Positions 8,623 through 17,094 of a DNA stretch of 64,000 bases are shown here, piece by piece. Numbering within the stretch: position 1 is the stretch's first letter; the number at the start of each line of letters is the position of its first letter. Position numbers and translations under genes: made by a program. This DNA comes from Arthrobacter rhizosphaerae (GTDB lineage Bacteria > Actinomycetota > Actinomycetes > Actinomycetales > Micrococcaceae), in NCBI RefSeq assembly GCF_023062595.1, contig NZ_JALLAN010000022.1, positions 1 to 64,000 on the forward strand, given 5' to 3'. The notes under the pieces are model-generated. The model was not told where the DNA came from. It ran no database searches and saw only the letters and a program-made list of their open reading frames with translations.

Positions 8623-9147
8623 CTACAGGCCTGCTTGTTCCACTCGGTGGGCACGGGCAAGCTCCACGTACCGCTCGGCGTTGCGCCGGACGCCGTCGAA
8701 CTCTTCCTCGCTCAGTTCCCGCCGTACCTTCGCGGGAACGCCGGCAACGAGGGAACGGGGCGGAATCACCGTCCCCTCGAGGACGACGGCGCCTGCCGCC
8801 ACGAGCGAACCGGCGCCGATCACTGCCCCGTTCAGGATGGTGGCGCTCATCCCGATCAGGCAGTCGTCCTCAACGGTGCAACCGTGGACGACGGCGCTGT
8901 GCCCAACACTGACGCGTGCCCCGACAGTGCAGGGGAAACCTGGATCGGCGTGCAGTACCACGTTGTCCTGCAGGTTGCTTCCCGTTCCCACAGTGATGGC
9001 GGCAGTGTCGGCCCTGACTGAAACCCCGAAGAATGCACTGGCATTTTCGGCAAGTGATGCATTGCCGATGATCGAAGCCGTGGGGGCTACAAAAACGGAA
9101 TCGTGGACGTCGGGGACGGTGCCTTCAAAGGAGTACAGGGGAGCCAT
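8623..9147 (-). CDS. Gamma-carbonic anhydrase family protein
   Basis: A 174-residue left-handed beta-helix protein. Hexapeptide repeats run through most of it (SIIGNASLAENASAFF, VSVRADTAAITVGTGS, AVIGAGSLVAAGAVV). The metal-ligand histidines expected for gamma-class enzymes are seen in NVVLHAD and VGHSAVVHGC. The C-terminal helix EEFDGVRRNAERYVELA is typical of the YrdA/PaaY group. Whether it is an active carbonic anhydrase is not certain, since many members are untested. TAGGCT lies exactly six nt before the ATG, so it is probably leaderless. Confidence 0.85.
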   Translation of the reverse strand: MAPLYSFEGTVPDVHDSVFVAPTASIIGNASLAENASAFFGVSVRADTAAITVGTGSNLQDNVVLHADPGFPCTVGARVSVGHSAVVHGCTVEDDCLIGMSATILNGAVIGAGSLVAAGAVVLEGTVIPPRSLVAGVPAKVRRELSEEEFDGVRRNAERYVELARAHRVEQAGL

Positions 9148-9176
9148 GGGTACAGCCTAGAGGACGCCTGCCCCCA

Positions 9177-9236
9177 CCCAACTAAGTAGCAGCAGATGTT
9201 GTTTTGAGCGCTCAGAACAACATCTACTGCTACCTA
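9177..9236. repeat. 60-nt imperfect palindromic intergenic repeat, copy A
   Basis: The element is nearly palindromic about GAGCGCTC: AGCAGATGTTGTT on the left pairs with AACAACATCTACTGCT on the right. It aligns without gaps to a second copy at 15520-15579 (45 of 60 positions identical, counted by eye), with identical ends CCCAACT and CTGCTACCTA. It lies between the 3' end of purU and the start of the carbonic anhydrase gene. Confidence 0.75.
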
Positions 9237-9252
9237 CATGTGGAAAGACCCG

Positions 9253-10113
9253 TCAGTTGAAGACGACAGTCCTGTTGCCGTCCAGCAGCACACGGTGTTC
9301 AGCGTGCCACTGCACAGCCTGCGCCAGGGTGCGGCCTTCCACGTCCCGGCCCATCTGCACGAATTGTTCGGCGGTCCGCCGGTGGTCCACGCGGATGACC
9401 TCCTGCTCGATAATGGGCCCCTCGTCCAAGGCGGCAGTGACGTAGTGGGCGGTGGCACCAATCAGTTTTACTCCGCGGGCATGGGCCTGGTGATACGGCT
9501 TCGCACCTTTAAAGGAGGGCAGGAACGAGTGGTGGATGTTGATCGCCTTCCCTGTGAGCTCTGTACACAGGGAGTCTGAGAGGACTTGCATGTAGCGGGC
9601 AAGCACCGTGAGTTCGACGTCGTTTTCGGCCATGATGCCCCGCAATGCATCCTCAGCGTCCGCCTTGGTCTCCGGGGTGACAGGGATGTGGTGGAAGGGA
9701 ATGCCGTAGAACTCCGCCAGGCCTGCGAGGTCCCGGTGGTTGGAGACGATGGCAGGGATCTCAATGGGCAACGTTCCGGAGCGCTGCAAGAACAGCAGGT
9801 CATTGAGGCAGTGGGCGGACTTGCTCGCCATCAGCAGCGTCCGAACCCTGCGGCCGGCCGGGTTGAGCGTCAACTGCATCTCGAAAGCCTTGGCAACGGG
9901 GTCCAACGAGGAGTGCAGCTCTGCCTGGGAGGCGGTGGTGGTGGCCTCCACGCGCATGAAGAACGTTCCTGTCGCCTGGCTGCCGTACTGCTGCGAGTCC
10001 GTAATGTTGCATCCGGCCAGCAGGAGAGCGCCGGCGACGGCATGCACAATCCCGGGCCGGTCCGGGCAGGAGAGGGTTACAACGTACGAGTCGTTCAGCA
10101 GGTCTTCAGTCAC
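9253..10113 (-). CDS. purU: Formyltetrahydrofolate deformylase
   Basis: A 286-residue enzyme that hydrolyses 10-formyl-THF to THF and formate. The N-terminal ACT domain begins at VVTLSCPDRPGIVHAVAG (about residues 10-85). The formyltransferase-fold domain contains VSNHRDLAGLAEFYGIPF and the catalytic region NIHHSFLPSFKGAKPYHQA, with GATAHYVTAALDEGPII giving the conserved His and Asp. The length is standard. The GTG start has TAGGCT seven nt upstream (leaderless). It is divergent from the riboswitch-glyA-folD unit, which links three enzymes of the one-carbon pool. Confidence 0.95.
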   Translation of the reverse strand: MTEDLLNDSYVVTLSCPDRPGIVHAVAGALLLAGCNITDSQQYGSQATGTFFMRVEATTTASQAELHSSLDPVAKAFEMQLTLNPAGRRVRTLLMASKSAHCLNDLLFLQRSGTLPIEIPAIVSNHRDLAGLAEFYGIPFHHIPVTPETKADAEDALRGIMAENDVELTVLARYMQVLSDSLCTELTGKAINIHHSFLPSFKGAKPYHQAHARGVKLIGATAHYVTAALDEGPIIEQEVIRVDHRRTAEQFVQMGRDVEGRTLAQAVQWHAEHRVLLDGNRTVVFN

Positions 10114-10157
10114 GGAGACCAGCCTACCTGCGCGGGCATGGCTCCTGTTGTACGCTT

Positions 10158-10240
10158 AACCGGTCGCAACTGGCGTTGGGTGGCTAACCACCAGGGAGCG
10201 GCACTCACGAAGACCACGGATCGTACGCCTGGGCCGAGGG
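10158..10240 (+). ncRNA. ZTP (pfl-motif) riboswitch upstream of glyA-folD
   Basis: The conserved pfl-motif blocks are present in order: CGCAACTGGC, a hairpin GGTGG-CTAA-CCACC followed by AGGGAGCG, a variable spacer, and the 3' block CGTACGCCTGGGCCG. These RNAs bind ZTP/ZMP, which accumulates when 10-formyl-THF is scarce, and they turn on one-carbon genes. The downstream genes here, glyA and folD, are classic targets. The aptamer ends about 160 nt before the glyA start. I could not fold the expression platform with confidence, so transcriptional versus translational control is open. Confidence 0.82.
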
Positions 10241-10402
10241 TCATGTTTTGCCGGATGGCAGTGCACTTTGCTGCCGCCTCTTGCTGTGGTTCTCCGTAGC
10301 GGCTGTCCTGTGTTCAAGGGCACCCGTAACCAAAGGGCGGAGCCATTCGCCAGCCGGTAGCCTGACCTTTAGCAGTAACCGTTCCCTAGCCAGGAGTTCT
10401 TC

Positions 10403-11704
10403 GTGACTACTTCCACTCCCACGACCTCGTCAGTGGTCAGCAACCAATCGCTGGCCGAGCTTGACCCCGAAATTGCAGCAGTCCTGGACCAGGAACTCGG
10501 CCGCCAGCGTGGCACCTTGGAAATGATTGCCTCCGAAAACTTCGCCCCTCGCGCCGTGATGGAAGCCCAGGGCTCGGTCCTGACCAACAAGTACGCCGAA
10601 GGCTACCCGGGACGCCGCTACTACGGCGGCTGTGAATACGTTGACGTCGCCGAGCAACTGGCCATCGACCGCGTCAAGACACTGTTCGGTGCCGAGTACG
10701 CCAACGTCCAGCCTCACTCCGGTGCGCAGGCCAACGCCGCGGCGCTCTCGGCCATGATCACCCCGGGCGACAAGATCCTGGGCCTGTCCTTGGCTCACGG
10801 CGGACACCTCACCCACGGCATGAAGCTGAACTTCTCCGGCAAGCTCTACAACGTAGCCGCGTACCAGGTGGAAGAGGACATCTTCCGCATCGACATGGAC
10901 AAGCTGCGTGCACAGGCCATCGCGGAAAAACCCCAGGTCATCATCGCCGGTTGGTCCGCCTATCCCCGCCACCTCGACTTCGCAGCCTTCCGCTCCATTG
11001 CGGACGAGGTTGGCGCACTGCTCTGGACCGACATGGCGCACTTCGCCGGACTGGTGGCAGCAGGCCTTCACCCGAGCCCGGTGCCGCACTCCGACGTCGT
11101 CACCTCCACTGTTCACAAGACGCTTTCCGGTCCCCGCTCCGGCGTAATCCTCGCGAAGCAGGAGTGGGCCAAGAAGCTGAACTCCAACGTGTTCCCGGGC
11201 CAGCAGGGCGGTCCGCTCATGCACGTTATCGCGGCCAAGGCTGTTGCGTTCAAGATCGCAGGCACCGAAGAGTTCAAGGAGCGCCAGGAGCGTGTCCTCG
11301 AAGGTGCGAAGATCATCGCCGACCGTCTCACCCAGGCTGACGTCACCGAGGCCGGCGTCTCGGTACTCACCGGTGGCACGGATGTCCACCTCGTGCTGGT
11401 GGACCTCCGCAACTCCCAGCTCGATGGCCAGCAGGCCGAGGACCTCCTGCACTCGGTGGGCATCACCGTCAACCGCAACGCTGTCCCGTTCGACCCGCGC
11501 CCGCCAATGGTCACCTCCGGCCTGCGCATCGGTACTCCCGCCCTGGCCACCCGCGGCTTCGGTGCTGCGGAATTCACCGAGGTGGCAGACATCATCGCCA
11601 CCGCCCTGAAGTCCGGCACTGCCACCGACGTGCAGGCGCTCCAGGCCCGGGTGGACAAACTCGCCGCCGACTTCCCGCTGTATCCGCAGCACGAGCAGTG
11701 GTAA
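10403..11704 (+). CDS. glyA: Serine hydroxymethyltransferase
   Basis: A 433-residue PLP enzyme that interconverts serine and glycine with transfer of a one-carbon unit to THF. The PLP lysine is K239 in STVHKTLSGPRSG. Other family segments are MIASENFAPRAVMEAQGS, EGYPGRRYYGGCEYVD and the phosphate-binding VQPHSGAQANAA. The length is normal. It follows the ZTP riboswitch and is directly followed by folD, so the two are likely co-transcribed and raised when formyl-folate is low. A CCAGGAG ribosome binding site precedes the GTG start. Confidence 0.97.
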   Translation: MTTSTPTTSSVVSNQSLAELDPEIAAVLDQELGRQRGTLEMIASENFAPRAVMEAQGSVLTNKYAEGYPGRRYYGGCEYVDVAEQLAIDRVKTLFGAEYANVQPHSGAQANAAALSAMITPGDKILGLSLAHGGHLTHGMKLNFSGKLYNVAAYQVEEDIFRIDMDKLRAQAIAEKPQVIIAGWSAYPRHLDFAAFRSIADEVGALLWTDMAHFAGLVAAGLHPSPVPHSDVVTSTVHKTLSGPRSGVILAKQEWAKKLNSNVFPGQQGGPLMHVIAAKAVAFKIAGTEEFKERQERVLEGAKIIADRLTQADVTEAGVSVLTGGTDVHLVLVDLRNSQLDGQQAEDLLHSVGITVNRNAVPFDPRPPMVTSGLRIGTPALATRGFGAAEFTEVADIIATALKSGTATDVQALQARVDKLAADFPLYPQHEQW

Positions 11705-11706
11705 GC

Positions 11707-12612
11707 ATGGTTTCCACTGGCTCTCAGGGCACCGCCCAGGTTCTCGACGGCAAGGCCGTGGCTGCTGCCATCAAGGCGGAACTGACCGAGCGCGTTGCCA
11801 CTCTGCGGGCTAAGGGAGTGGTTCCCGGGCTTGGCACTGTCCTGGTGGGCTCCGATCCCGGAAGCACCTGGTACGTCGCCGGAAAGCACAAGGACTGCGC
11901 CGAGGTAGGCATCACGTCCATCCGTCGCGACCTTCCGGATACTGCCACCCAGGAGGAAATTCTGGACGTCGTTCGGGAACTCAATGAGAACCCTGACTGC
12001 ACCGGCTACATTGTCCAGCTTCCGTTGCCTAAACACATCGACCAGGACGTCATCCTTGAGGCCATGGACCCTGAGAAGGACGCCGACGGCCTGCACCCGA
12101 TGAACCTCGGACGGCTCGTGGCCAACGTCAGCGGGCCGATGAAATCCCCGTTGCCCTGCACTCCCAAGGGTTGCGTGGAGCTGCTGGCCCGCCATGGGAT
12201 CAGCCTCAGCGGCAAGCGGGTGCTGGTGGTGGGCCGCGGCGTCACCATCGGCCGCCCGGTGGGGCTCCTGTTGACCCGTAAGGACGTCAACGCCACAGTC
12301 ATCCTGGCCCACACCGGCACCACGGACCTGCCCGCCGAACTCCGGCAGGCCGACGTCGTAATCGCTGCTGCCGGCCAGCCGCACATGATCAAGGCACAGG
12401 ACCTCAAGCCGGGGGCCATAGTGCTCGACGTCGGTGTGAGCCGTGTGGACGACGGCGACGGTAAGGCTGTTGTCACCGGAGATGTTCATCCCGAGGCTGC
12501 CGATGTTGCGGCGTGGTTGTCGCCCAACCCGGGCGGCGTGGGTCCGATGACCCGCGCGATGCTGCTCGAGAACGTAGTGGAATCAGCGGAACGGCAAGCG
12601 GGCCTGGCCTGA
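11707..12612 (+). CDS. folD: Bifunctional methylenetetrahydrofolate dehydrogenase / methenyltetrahydrofolate cyclohydrolase
   Basis: A 301-residue enzyme that converts 5,10-methylene-THF to 10-formyl-THF with NADP. Signature segments include VLVGSDPGSTWYVAGKHKDC (substrate site with the catalytic Lys), YIVQLPLPKHIDQ, PCTPKGCVELL and the cofactor site VLVVGRGVTIGRPVGLLL. The latter differs slightly from the common GRSxIVGxP form. The ATG at 11707 is two nt after the glyA stop; a GTG at 11698 overlapping glyA is an alternative. It forms an operon with glyA behind the riboswitch. Confidence 0.95.
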   Translation: MVSTGSQGTAQVLDGKAVAAAIKAELTERVATLRAKGVVPGLGTVLVGSDPGSTWYVAGKHKDCAEVGITSIRRDLPDTATQEEILDVVRELNENPDCTGYIVQLPLPKHIDQDVILEAMDPEKDADGLHPMNLGRLVANVSGPMKSPLPCTPKGCVELLARHGISLSGKRVLVVGRGVTIGRPVGLLLTRKDVNATVILAHTGTTDLPAELRQADVVIAAAGQPHMIKAQDLKPGAIVLDVGVSRVDDGDGKAVVTGDVHPEAADVAAWLSPNPGGVGPMTRAMLLENVVESAERQAGLA

Positions 12613-12661
12613 CTCAGGTAAGGCCTGGGCGCGTAAAGCCGCCGAGCTGTGCAACGACGTA

Positions 12662-12700
12662 GGGTATCCGGTCATTCCTTGGCCGGGTACCCTTCCTCTT
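12662..12700 (+). terminator. Hairpin terminator after folD
   Basis: Arms 12662-12673 and 12681-12692 pair with two G-T wobbles, with a seven-nt loop, followed by a pyrimidine-rich TTCCTCTTT tract. It closes the glyA-folD unit. Confidence 0.6.
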
Positions 12701-12797
12701 TAACGAGTTGCCCCATATTTAGGGGCTGCGGCCAAGCTCTGGGGAATTTCCCAAATCGAATGGATTTTTTGAGAGAGAACTCTTTCTTTGTTCGAAT

Positions 12798-13808
12798 ATG
12801 AGTACTAGCGTTAGGTGGGTGCCTGAACTCGTGTCGAAAGAAAAAGCATCCTCCCTCCCTCCCCGCAGTGACCGTAAAGACGCAGACGAGTACGTCATTT
12901 CCGCGCAAAACCTGAGCAAGACCTATGGTGACGTCACCGCCGTCGACGATATCTCCTTCAACGTCCCGGCCGGTGAGGCCTTCGGGCTGCTGGGGCCGAA
13001 CGGTGCGGGCAAGTCAACCACCATGAAGATGATCGGTGGTGTCTCGCAACGAACATCGGGCCAGCTCACCATAATGGGCCTCGACCCCGACCAGCATGGA
13101 CCTGAGGTGCGTGCCCATTTGGGGGTTGTGCCGCAGCAGGACAATCTGGACGAGGAACTGCGTGTCCGGGACAACCTCCTGGTCTACGGACGCTACTTCG
13201 GCCTGCCCATGAGTTACCTGCGTCCTAAGGCGGACGAACTCCTCGAGTTTGCCCAGCTCACGGACAAGGCGAAGTCCAAGGTGGATGCCCTGTCCGGAGG
13301 CATGAAGCGCCGCCTGACCATTGCGCGCTCGCTGATCAATGAGCCGCGGATCCTGTTGCTGGACGAGCCGACCACCGGCCTTGATCCCCAGGCGCGCCAC
13401 ATCCTGTGGGACCGGCTGTTCCGGCTCAAGGAACAGGGCGTCACGCTGATCCTGACCACGCACTACATGGATGAGGCCGAACAGCTGTGCGATCGGCTGA
13501 TTGTGGTGGACAAGGGAAAGATCATGGCGGAAGGATCCCCGGCCAGCCTGATCAGGGAGTACTCCACCCGTGAAGTGCTGGAACTGAGGTTCGGATCCGA
13601 ACGCAACACGACCATCGGTGCGGAGCTGGAGGGAATCGGTGAACGGATCGAGACACTTCCGGACCGGGTGCTCATTTACGCCGAGGACGGAGAGGCCGCC
13701 CTTGAACAGGTGTCTGCCCGCGGCCTCCATCCCCTGACCTCGCTGGTCCGCCGGTCGTCGCTCGAAGACGTTTTCCTCCGCCTCACCGGGAGGAGCCTCG
13801 TTGACTGA
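12798..13808 (+). CDS. ABC-2 type exporter, ATP-binding protein
   Basis: A 336-residue ATPase. Walker A is GLLGPNGAGKSTT (about residues 65-77), the ABC signature LSGGMKRRLTIARSL, Walker B ILLLDEPTTGLD and the H-loop LILTTHYMDEAEQ. The C-terminal extension ending HPLTSLVRRSSLEDVFLRLTGR is typical of the daunorubicin-resistance/NodI subfamily. It energises the two permeases encoded just downstream; the exported compound is unknown. The first 35 residues are poorly conserved, and an in-frame GTG at 12831 is an alternative start. The stop overlaps the next gene by eight nt. Confidence 0.9.
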   Translation: MSTSVRWVPELVSKEKASSLPPRSDRKDADEYVISAQNLSKTYGDVTAVDDISFNVPAGEAFGLLGPNGAGKSTTMKMIGGVSQRTSGQLTIMGLDPDQHGPEVRAHLGVVPQQDNLDEELRVRDNLLVYGRYFGLPMSYLRPKADELLEFAQLTDKAKSKVDALSGGMKRRLTIARSLINEPRILLLDEPTTGLDPQARHILWDRLFRLKEQGVTLILTTHYMDEAEQLCDRLIVVDKGKIMAEGSPASLIREYSTREVLELRFGSERNTTIGAELEGIGERIETLPDRVLIYAEDGEAALEQVSARGLHPLTSLVRRSSLEDVFLRLTGRSLVD

Positions 13809-14679
13809 ACCGCGAGCAGCAGCTGTTATAGGCGACGGCGGGGCGGGGCCGGCTACGCTTCGCCAAGCGCATTCCCCGGAGATCTCTGCCGCCCGCGCCC
13901 GTCGCTGGGGAGCTTTCTACTACATGGAACAGGTCCTTCGGGTGATGAAGGGCTACAGCTGGACCATCGTGATGTACGGCGTGGGGCAACCTGTTGCCTA
14001 TCTGTTCGCCATGGGCGTGGGGTTGGCCACCCTGGTGGATGCCAACAGCACTTCAGCGTTCGGTGGGGTGAGCTACCTTGTGTTCATTGCCCCTGCCCTG
14101 TTGGTTTCCGCGTCCGTGATGACAGCAGCCAACGAATTCACCTTTCCCGTGATGGACGGCTTCAAGTGGCGGCGTGTCTTTTACGGTCCTCATGCGTCAC
14201 CGTTGACTCCTTCACAAATTGCCAGCGGGCACGCCATGGCCATCACTTTGCGGTTCGTGGTCCAGTCGGCTCTCTACTTTGTAGTTGTAGCCATTTTCGG
14301 TGCCTCGCCGAGCGGCTGGGGGTGGGTGTCCGTGCTGGTGGCCACCCTCGCCGGGTTGTCCTTCGGGCTGCCACTGATGGCCTATTCAGCGTCCATCAAG
14401 GAAGACAAGGGCCAGTTCGCGATGGTCATGCGCTTCATAGTGATGCCGTTGTTCCTGTTCTCAGGGACATTTTTTCCGCTCGATACATTGCCGCTGGTGG
14501 TGCGCTGGGTGGGCTGGATCTCACCCATCTGGCACGGGACGGAGCTTGGCCGGGTCTTCAGCTACGGCTACGAGGAGCCTCCGCTCCTGACGATCTTCCA
14601 TGTCGTGTTCCTCGTCACTCTGGCCATCGTGGGATGGATCCTGACCAAACGGCAGTTCGAGAAAAGGATGGCGTCATGA
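13801..14679 (+). CDS. ABC-2 type exporter permease, first subunit
   Basis: A 292-residue membrane protein with a cytosolic N-terminus and about six membrane segments (first near VMYGVGQPVAYLFAMGVG, last near IFHVVFLVTLAIVGWIL). The conserved ABC-2 loop is seen in LFLFSGTFFPLDTLPLVVRWVGWISPIWHGTEL. The TTG start follows GGGAGGAG by about five nt and overlaps the ATPase stop, so translation is probably coupled. Its stop overlaps the next permease start as ATGA. Confidence 0.88.
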   Translation: MTEPRAAAVIGDGGAGPATLRQAHSPEISAARARRWGAFYYMEQVLRVMKGYSWTIVMYGVGQPVAYLFAMGVGLATLVDANSTSAFGGVSYLVFIAPALLVSASVMTAANEFTFPVMDGFKWRRVFYGPHASPLTPSQIASGHAMAITLRFVVQSALYFVVVAIFGASPSGWGWVSVLVATLAGLSFGLPLMAYSASIKEDKGQFAMVMRFIVMPLFLFSGTFFPLDTLPLVVRWVGWISPIWHGTELGRVFSYGYEEPPLLTIFHVVFLVTLAIVGWILTKRQFEKRMAS

Positions 14680-15509
14680 GCATCCTCACTGAGGGCCACA
14701 GCGTTACCGAAGCTGCGCGCAACAGGTCTTTCGGTCCGCTCTATTCACGCAACGTCAAGGCGGTAGTGGCGCGCGGCCTTATGGCAACCAAGAGCAGCAA
14801 CTGGATGGTGATGCTCTCTGGCTTCTTCGAACCCGTGCTGTTCCTCATTTCCATGGGGGTGGGGCTCGGCGCGATCGTTGGCACGGTGCAAGGGCCGGGC
14901 GGTTCGGAGATCAGTTACACCGCCTACATTGCCCCGGCGTTGCTGGCGGTTTCGGCCATGAATGGAGCCGTCTACGACTCCACCTGGAATGTGTTTTTCA
15001 AGATGAACTTCGCCAAGCTGTACCAGGGAATGCTCTACACCTCGCTGGGTCCGCTGGACGTGGCCATGGGAGAGATCTTCCTGGCGCTGCTGCGTGGGCT
15101 GCTGTATGCGACAGGCTTTACGGCCGTGATGGGGCTGATGGGCCTGATTACCACGCCATGGGCGCTGCTGATGATTCCCGCGGCGGTGCTCATAGCTTTC
15201 GGGTTTGCCAGCTTCGGCATGGGAATCACGAGCTTCATGAAGACCTTCCAGCAGATGGACTGGATCAACTTCGTGATGCTCCCTATGTTCCTTTTCAGCG
15301 CCACGTTCTACCCGCTGAGCGTCTACCCGCAGCCCATCCAATGGTTCATTCAGGCGATGCCGCTGTGGCATGGGGTCGAGTTGCTGCGGCAAATCAGCGT
15401 TGGTGTGTTCACCTCGGCCACTCCCATCCACGTCGGCTACTACCTGGTGATGATCGTGCTGGGCGTACTTCTGACCACCGGGCGGCTCCGCAAGTTGTTC
15501 CTGAAGTAG
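14676..15509 (+). CDS. ABC-2 type exporter permease, second subunit
   Basis: A 277-residue paralogue of the preceding permease, with the matching segment FLFSATFYPLSVYPQPIQWFIQAMPLWHGVELLRQIS near the C-terminus. About six membrane segments are predicted. The ATG at 14676 overlaps the previous stop (ATGA); the frame is open further upstream, but that part is a shadow of the first permease. With the ATPase this makes a complete heterodimeric exporter of the NodI/NodJ or DrrAB type. A palindromic repeat follows the stop by ten nt. Confidence 0.9.
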   Translation: MSILTEGHSVTEAARNRSFGPLYSRNVKAVVARGLMATKSSNWMVMLSGFFEPVLFLISMGVGLGAIVGTVQGPGGSEISYTAYIAPALLAVSAMNGAVYDSTWNVFFKMNFAKLYQGMLYTSLGPLDVAMGEIFLALLRGLLYATGFTAVMGLMGLITTPWALLMIPAAVLIAFGFASFGMGITSFMKTFQQMDWINFVMLPMFLFSATFYPLSVYPQPIQWFIQAMPLWHGVELLRQISVGVFTSATPIHVGYYLVMIVLGVLLTTGRLRKLFLK

Positions 15510-15519
15510 GCTCCTTCAA

Positions 15520-15579
15520 CCCAACTGTGTGGCAGTAGGTGTTGTTATCAGGCGCCAAAACAGCACCTGCTGCTACCTA
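15520..15579. repeat. 60-nt imperfect palindromic intergenic repeat, copy B
   Basis: It is the partner of the element at 9177-9236, with 45 of 60 identical positions and no gaps. The two halves are complementary: GGCAGTAGGTGTTGTT against AACAGCACCTGCTGCT, around GGCGCC. It starts ten nt after the exporter operon stop and is followed by CTTGGG, which can pair with the leading CCCAA. Position after a gene end suggests a REP-like 3' stem, possibly a terminator or mRNA stabiliser. Confidence 0.75.
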
Positions 15580-15653
15580 CTTGGGAATGACCTGCCGTTC
15601 GCCCGCGGTGGAAGCGGGCATGGAGCCACTGTTGCATTTGCCATACTTGGTGT

Positions 15654-16232
15654 ATGCGATCTCTGGGCAATCCCGCGTCCCCCTCTCAATCAGGCAACTC
15701 CAAACCCGCCAGGCGCGGGTTCAATATGTTCCGCATCAGCGGGCTTGGGATGGCGGTTTTCATCATCGCCTTCGTGGTGGCTGTCATTTTTGCTGCAAAC
15801 CAGAACGACGTCGTGGGGTGGGTCATCGCCATCATCGCGTTTTTCTGGCTCGCCTTGGCGGCCTTCGTGGTGCTCAGCATCCAAAGGGCTGCCAAGAAAG
15901 CGGGAGCAAAGCTTACTGAGGCGCAGAACGCCTTCAATTCCGCCGCCGGGCTGGCGCCTTCCCCGTCGGGCTCCGGCCGCGGTGGTACCCGTCTGGTAGC
16001 CGAGCGCAGCAACGCCGATGAGGTGCGGGACCTGAAGCTGGATCACTCCTTCAAGATCGTCCAGGTCCAGGTGCGTGTGGTGGAGAAGGAACGGGAAAAG
16101 GGTGCGGCCGGGAACCAGGACACCATTGCCCGGGCTTTGGAGACCATCGAGATCACCGCCACCAATGCGAGGGACATGATCAAGTCCTCGGGCGGTAATG
16201 ACCAGCCGGTCAGCGGAACCATCATCGACTAG
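15654..16232 (+). CDS. Uncharacterised membrane protein with two transmembrane segments
   Basis: I do not recognise this 192-residue protein. Two close membrane spans occur at about residues 30-48 (LGMAVFIIAFVVAVIFAA) and 53-75 (VVGWVIAIIAFFWLALAAFVV). A soluble tail of about 115 residues follows, with a Ser/Gly/Pro linker and a charged region FKIVQVQVRVVEKEREKG. An in-frame ATG at 15726 just before the first span is a plausible alternative start; neither start has a clear ribosome binding site. It ends ten nt before the likely xth start. Confidence 0.65.
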   Translation: MRSLGNPASPSQSGNSKPARRGFNMFRISGLGMAVFIIAFVVAVIFAANQNDVVGWVIAIIAFFWLALAAFVVLSIQRAAKKAGAKLTEAQNAFNSAAGLAPSPSGSGRGGTRLVAERSNADEVRDLKLDHSFKIVQVQVRVVEKEREKGAAGNQDTIARALETIEITATNARDMIKSSGGNDQPVSGTIID

Positions 16233-16242
16233 AGTAGTGCGG

Positions 16243-17076
16243 GTGAGCTCGGCATTGAAGAAGGATTACCTTCGCATCGCATCAGTAAACGTCAACGGAC
16301 TACGTGCTGCCTACAAGAAGGGCATGTCCGCCTGGCTGGAGCCCCGCGAGGTCGACATCCTTTGCCTCCAGGAAGTCCGGGCGCCGGACTCCGTCGTGCG
16401 GGAACTCCTGGGCGAGGGCTGGCACATTCTGCACGTTGAAGCCGAGGCCAAAGGCCGTGCCGGCGTCGCGATCGCTTCCCGCTCGGAGCCTGTGGGAACG
16501 CGCTCAGGTATCGGGGACGATTACTTCGCCACCACCGGCCGCTGGGTTGAGGCGGACTTCTATGTCACTGATACGGCCGGAAAAACGGCTCAGCTTACCG
16601 TCGCAAGTGCCTACGTCCACTCCGGCGAGGCCGGCACACCAAAACAGGACGACAAGTTCCGGTTTCTGGACGTCATGAGCACCCGCCTACCGGAGCTGGC
16701 CAAGCACAGTGACCATGCCCTGGTGGTGGGCGACCTCAACGTCGGGCACACCGAACTGGACATCAGGAACTGGAAGGGCAACGTAAAGCGTGCCGGCTTC
16801 CTGCCTGAGGAGCGCGCTTACTTTGATCGTTTTTTCGGTGATGAAATCGGATGGAGGGATGTCCACAGGGGCTTGGCAGGAAATGTTGATGGCCCCTACA
16901 CCTGGTGGTCGCAGCGAGGTAAGGCCTTCGATACGGACACAGGCTGGCGCATCGACTACCACATGGCTACTCCCGGCCTCGCCGCCTCAGCATTTTCGGC
17001 GGTTGTGGACAGGGCCTCGTCATGGGACACCCGCTTCTCCGACCATGCACCGCTGGTAGTGGACTACCGGCTCTAA
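16243..17076 (+). CDS. xth: Exodeoxyribonuclease III / AP endonuclease
   Basis: A 277-residue exonuclease-endonuclease-phosphatase fold enzyme of base-excision repair, cutting 5' of abasic sites. Motifs seen are RIASVNVNGLRAA, the metal-binding Glu in ILCLQEVRAP, VVGDLNVGHTELDIRNWKGN, and the final SDHAPLVVDY. The GTG at 16243 is chosen because TAGAGT lies seven nt upstream, the leaderless arrangement common in this window; the frame extends to an ATG at 16198 inside the previous gene. It is followed 18 nt later by trpS. Confidence 0.9.
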   Translation: MSSALKKDYLRIASVNVNGLRAAYKKGMSAWLEPREVDILCLQEVRAPDSVVRELLGEGWHILHVEAEAKGRAGVAIASRSEPVGTRSGIGDDYFATTGRWVEADFYVTDTAGKTAQLTVASAYVHSGEAGTPKQDDKFRFLDVMSTRLPELAKHSDHALVVGDLNVGHTELDIRNWKGNVKRAGFLPEERAYFDRFFGDEIGWRDVHRGLAGNVDGPYTWWSQRGKAFDTDTGWRIDYHMATPGLAASAFSAVVDRASSWDTRFSDHAPLVVDYRL

Positions 17077-17094
17077 CCCTTAAGGCTTTTCCGA

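Noticed and set aside
10430..11692. Long open frame antisense to glyA, and a similar one over folD (11113-12489)
   Set aside because: These arise from codon bias in GC-rich genes. The encoded sequences are low-complexity and match nothing, while glyA and folD are certain.
14166..14675. Upstream extension of the second exporter permease frame
   Set aside because: It overlaps the first permease out of frame. The ATGA stop/start overlap at 14676-14679 gives a natural start and a normal-length protein.
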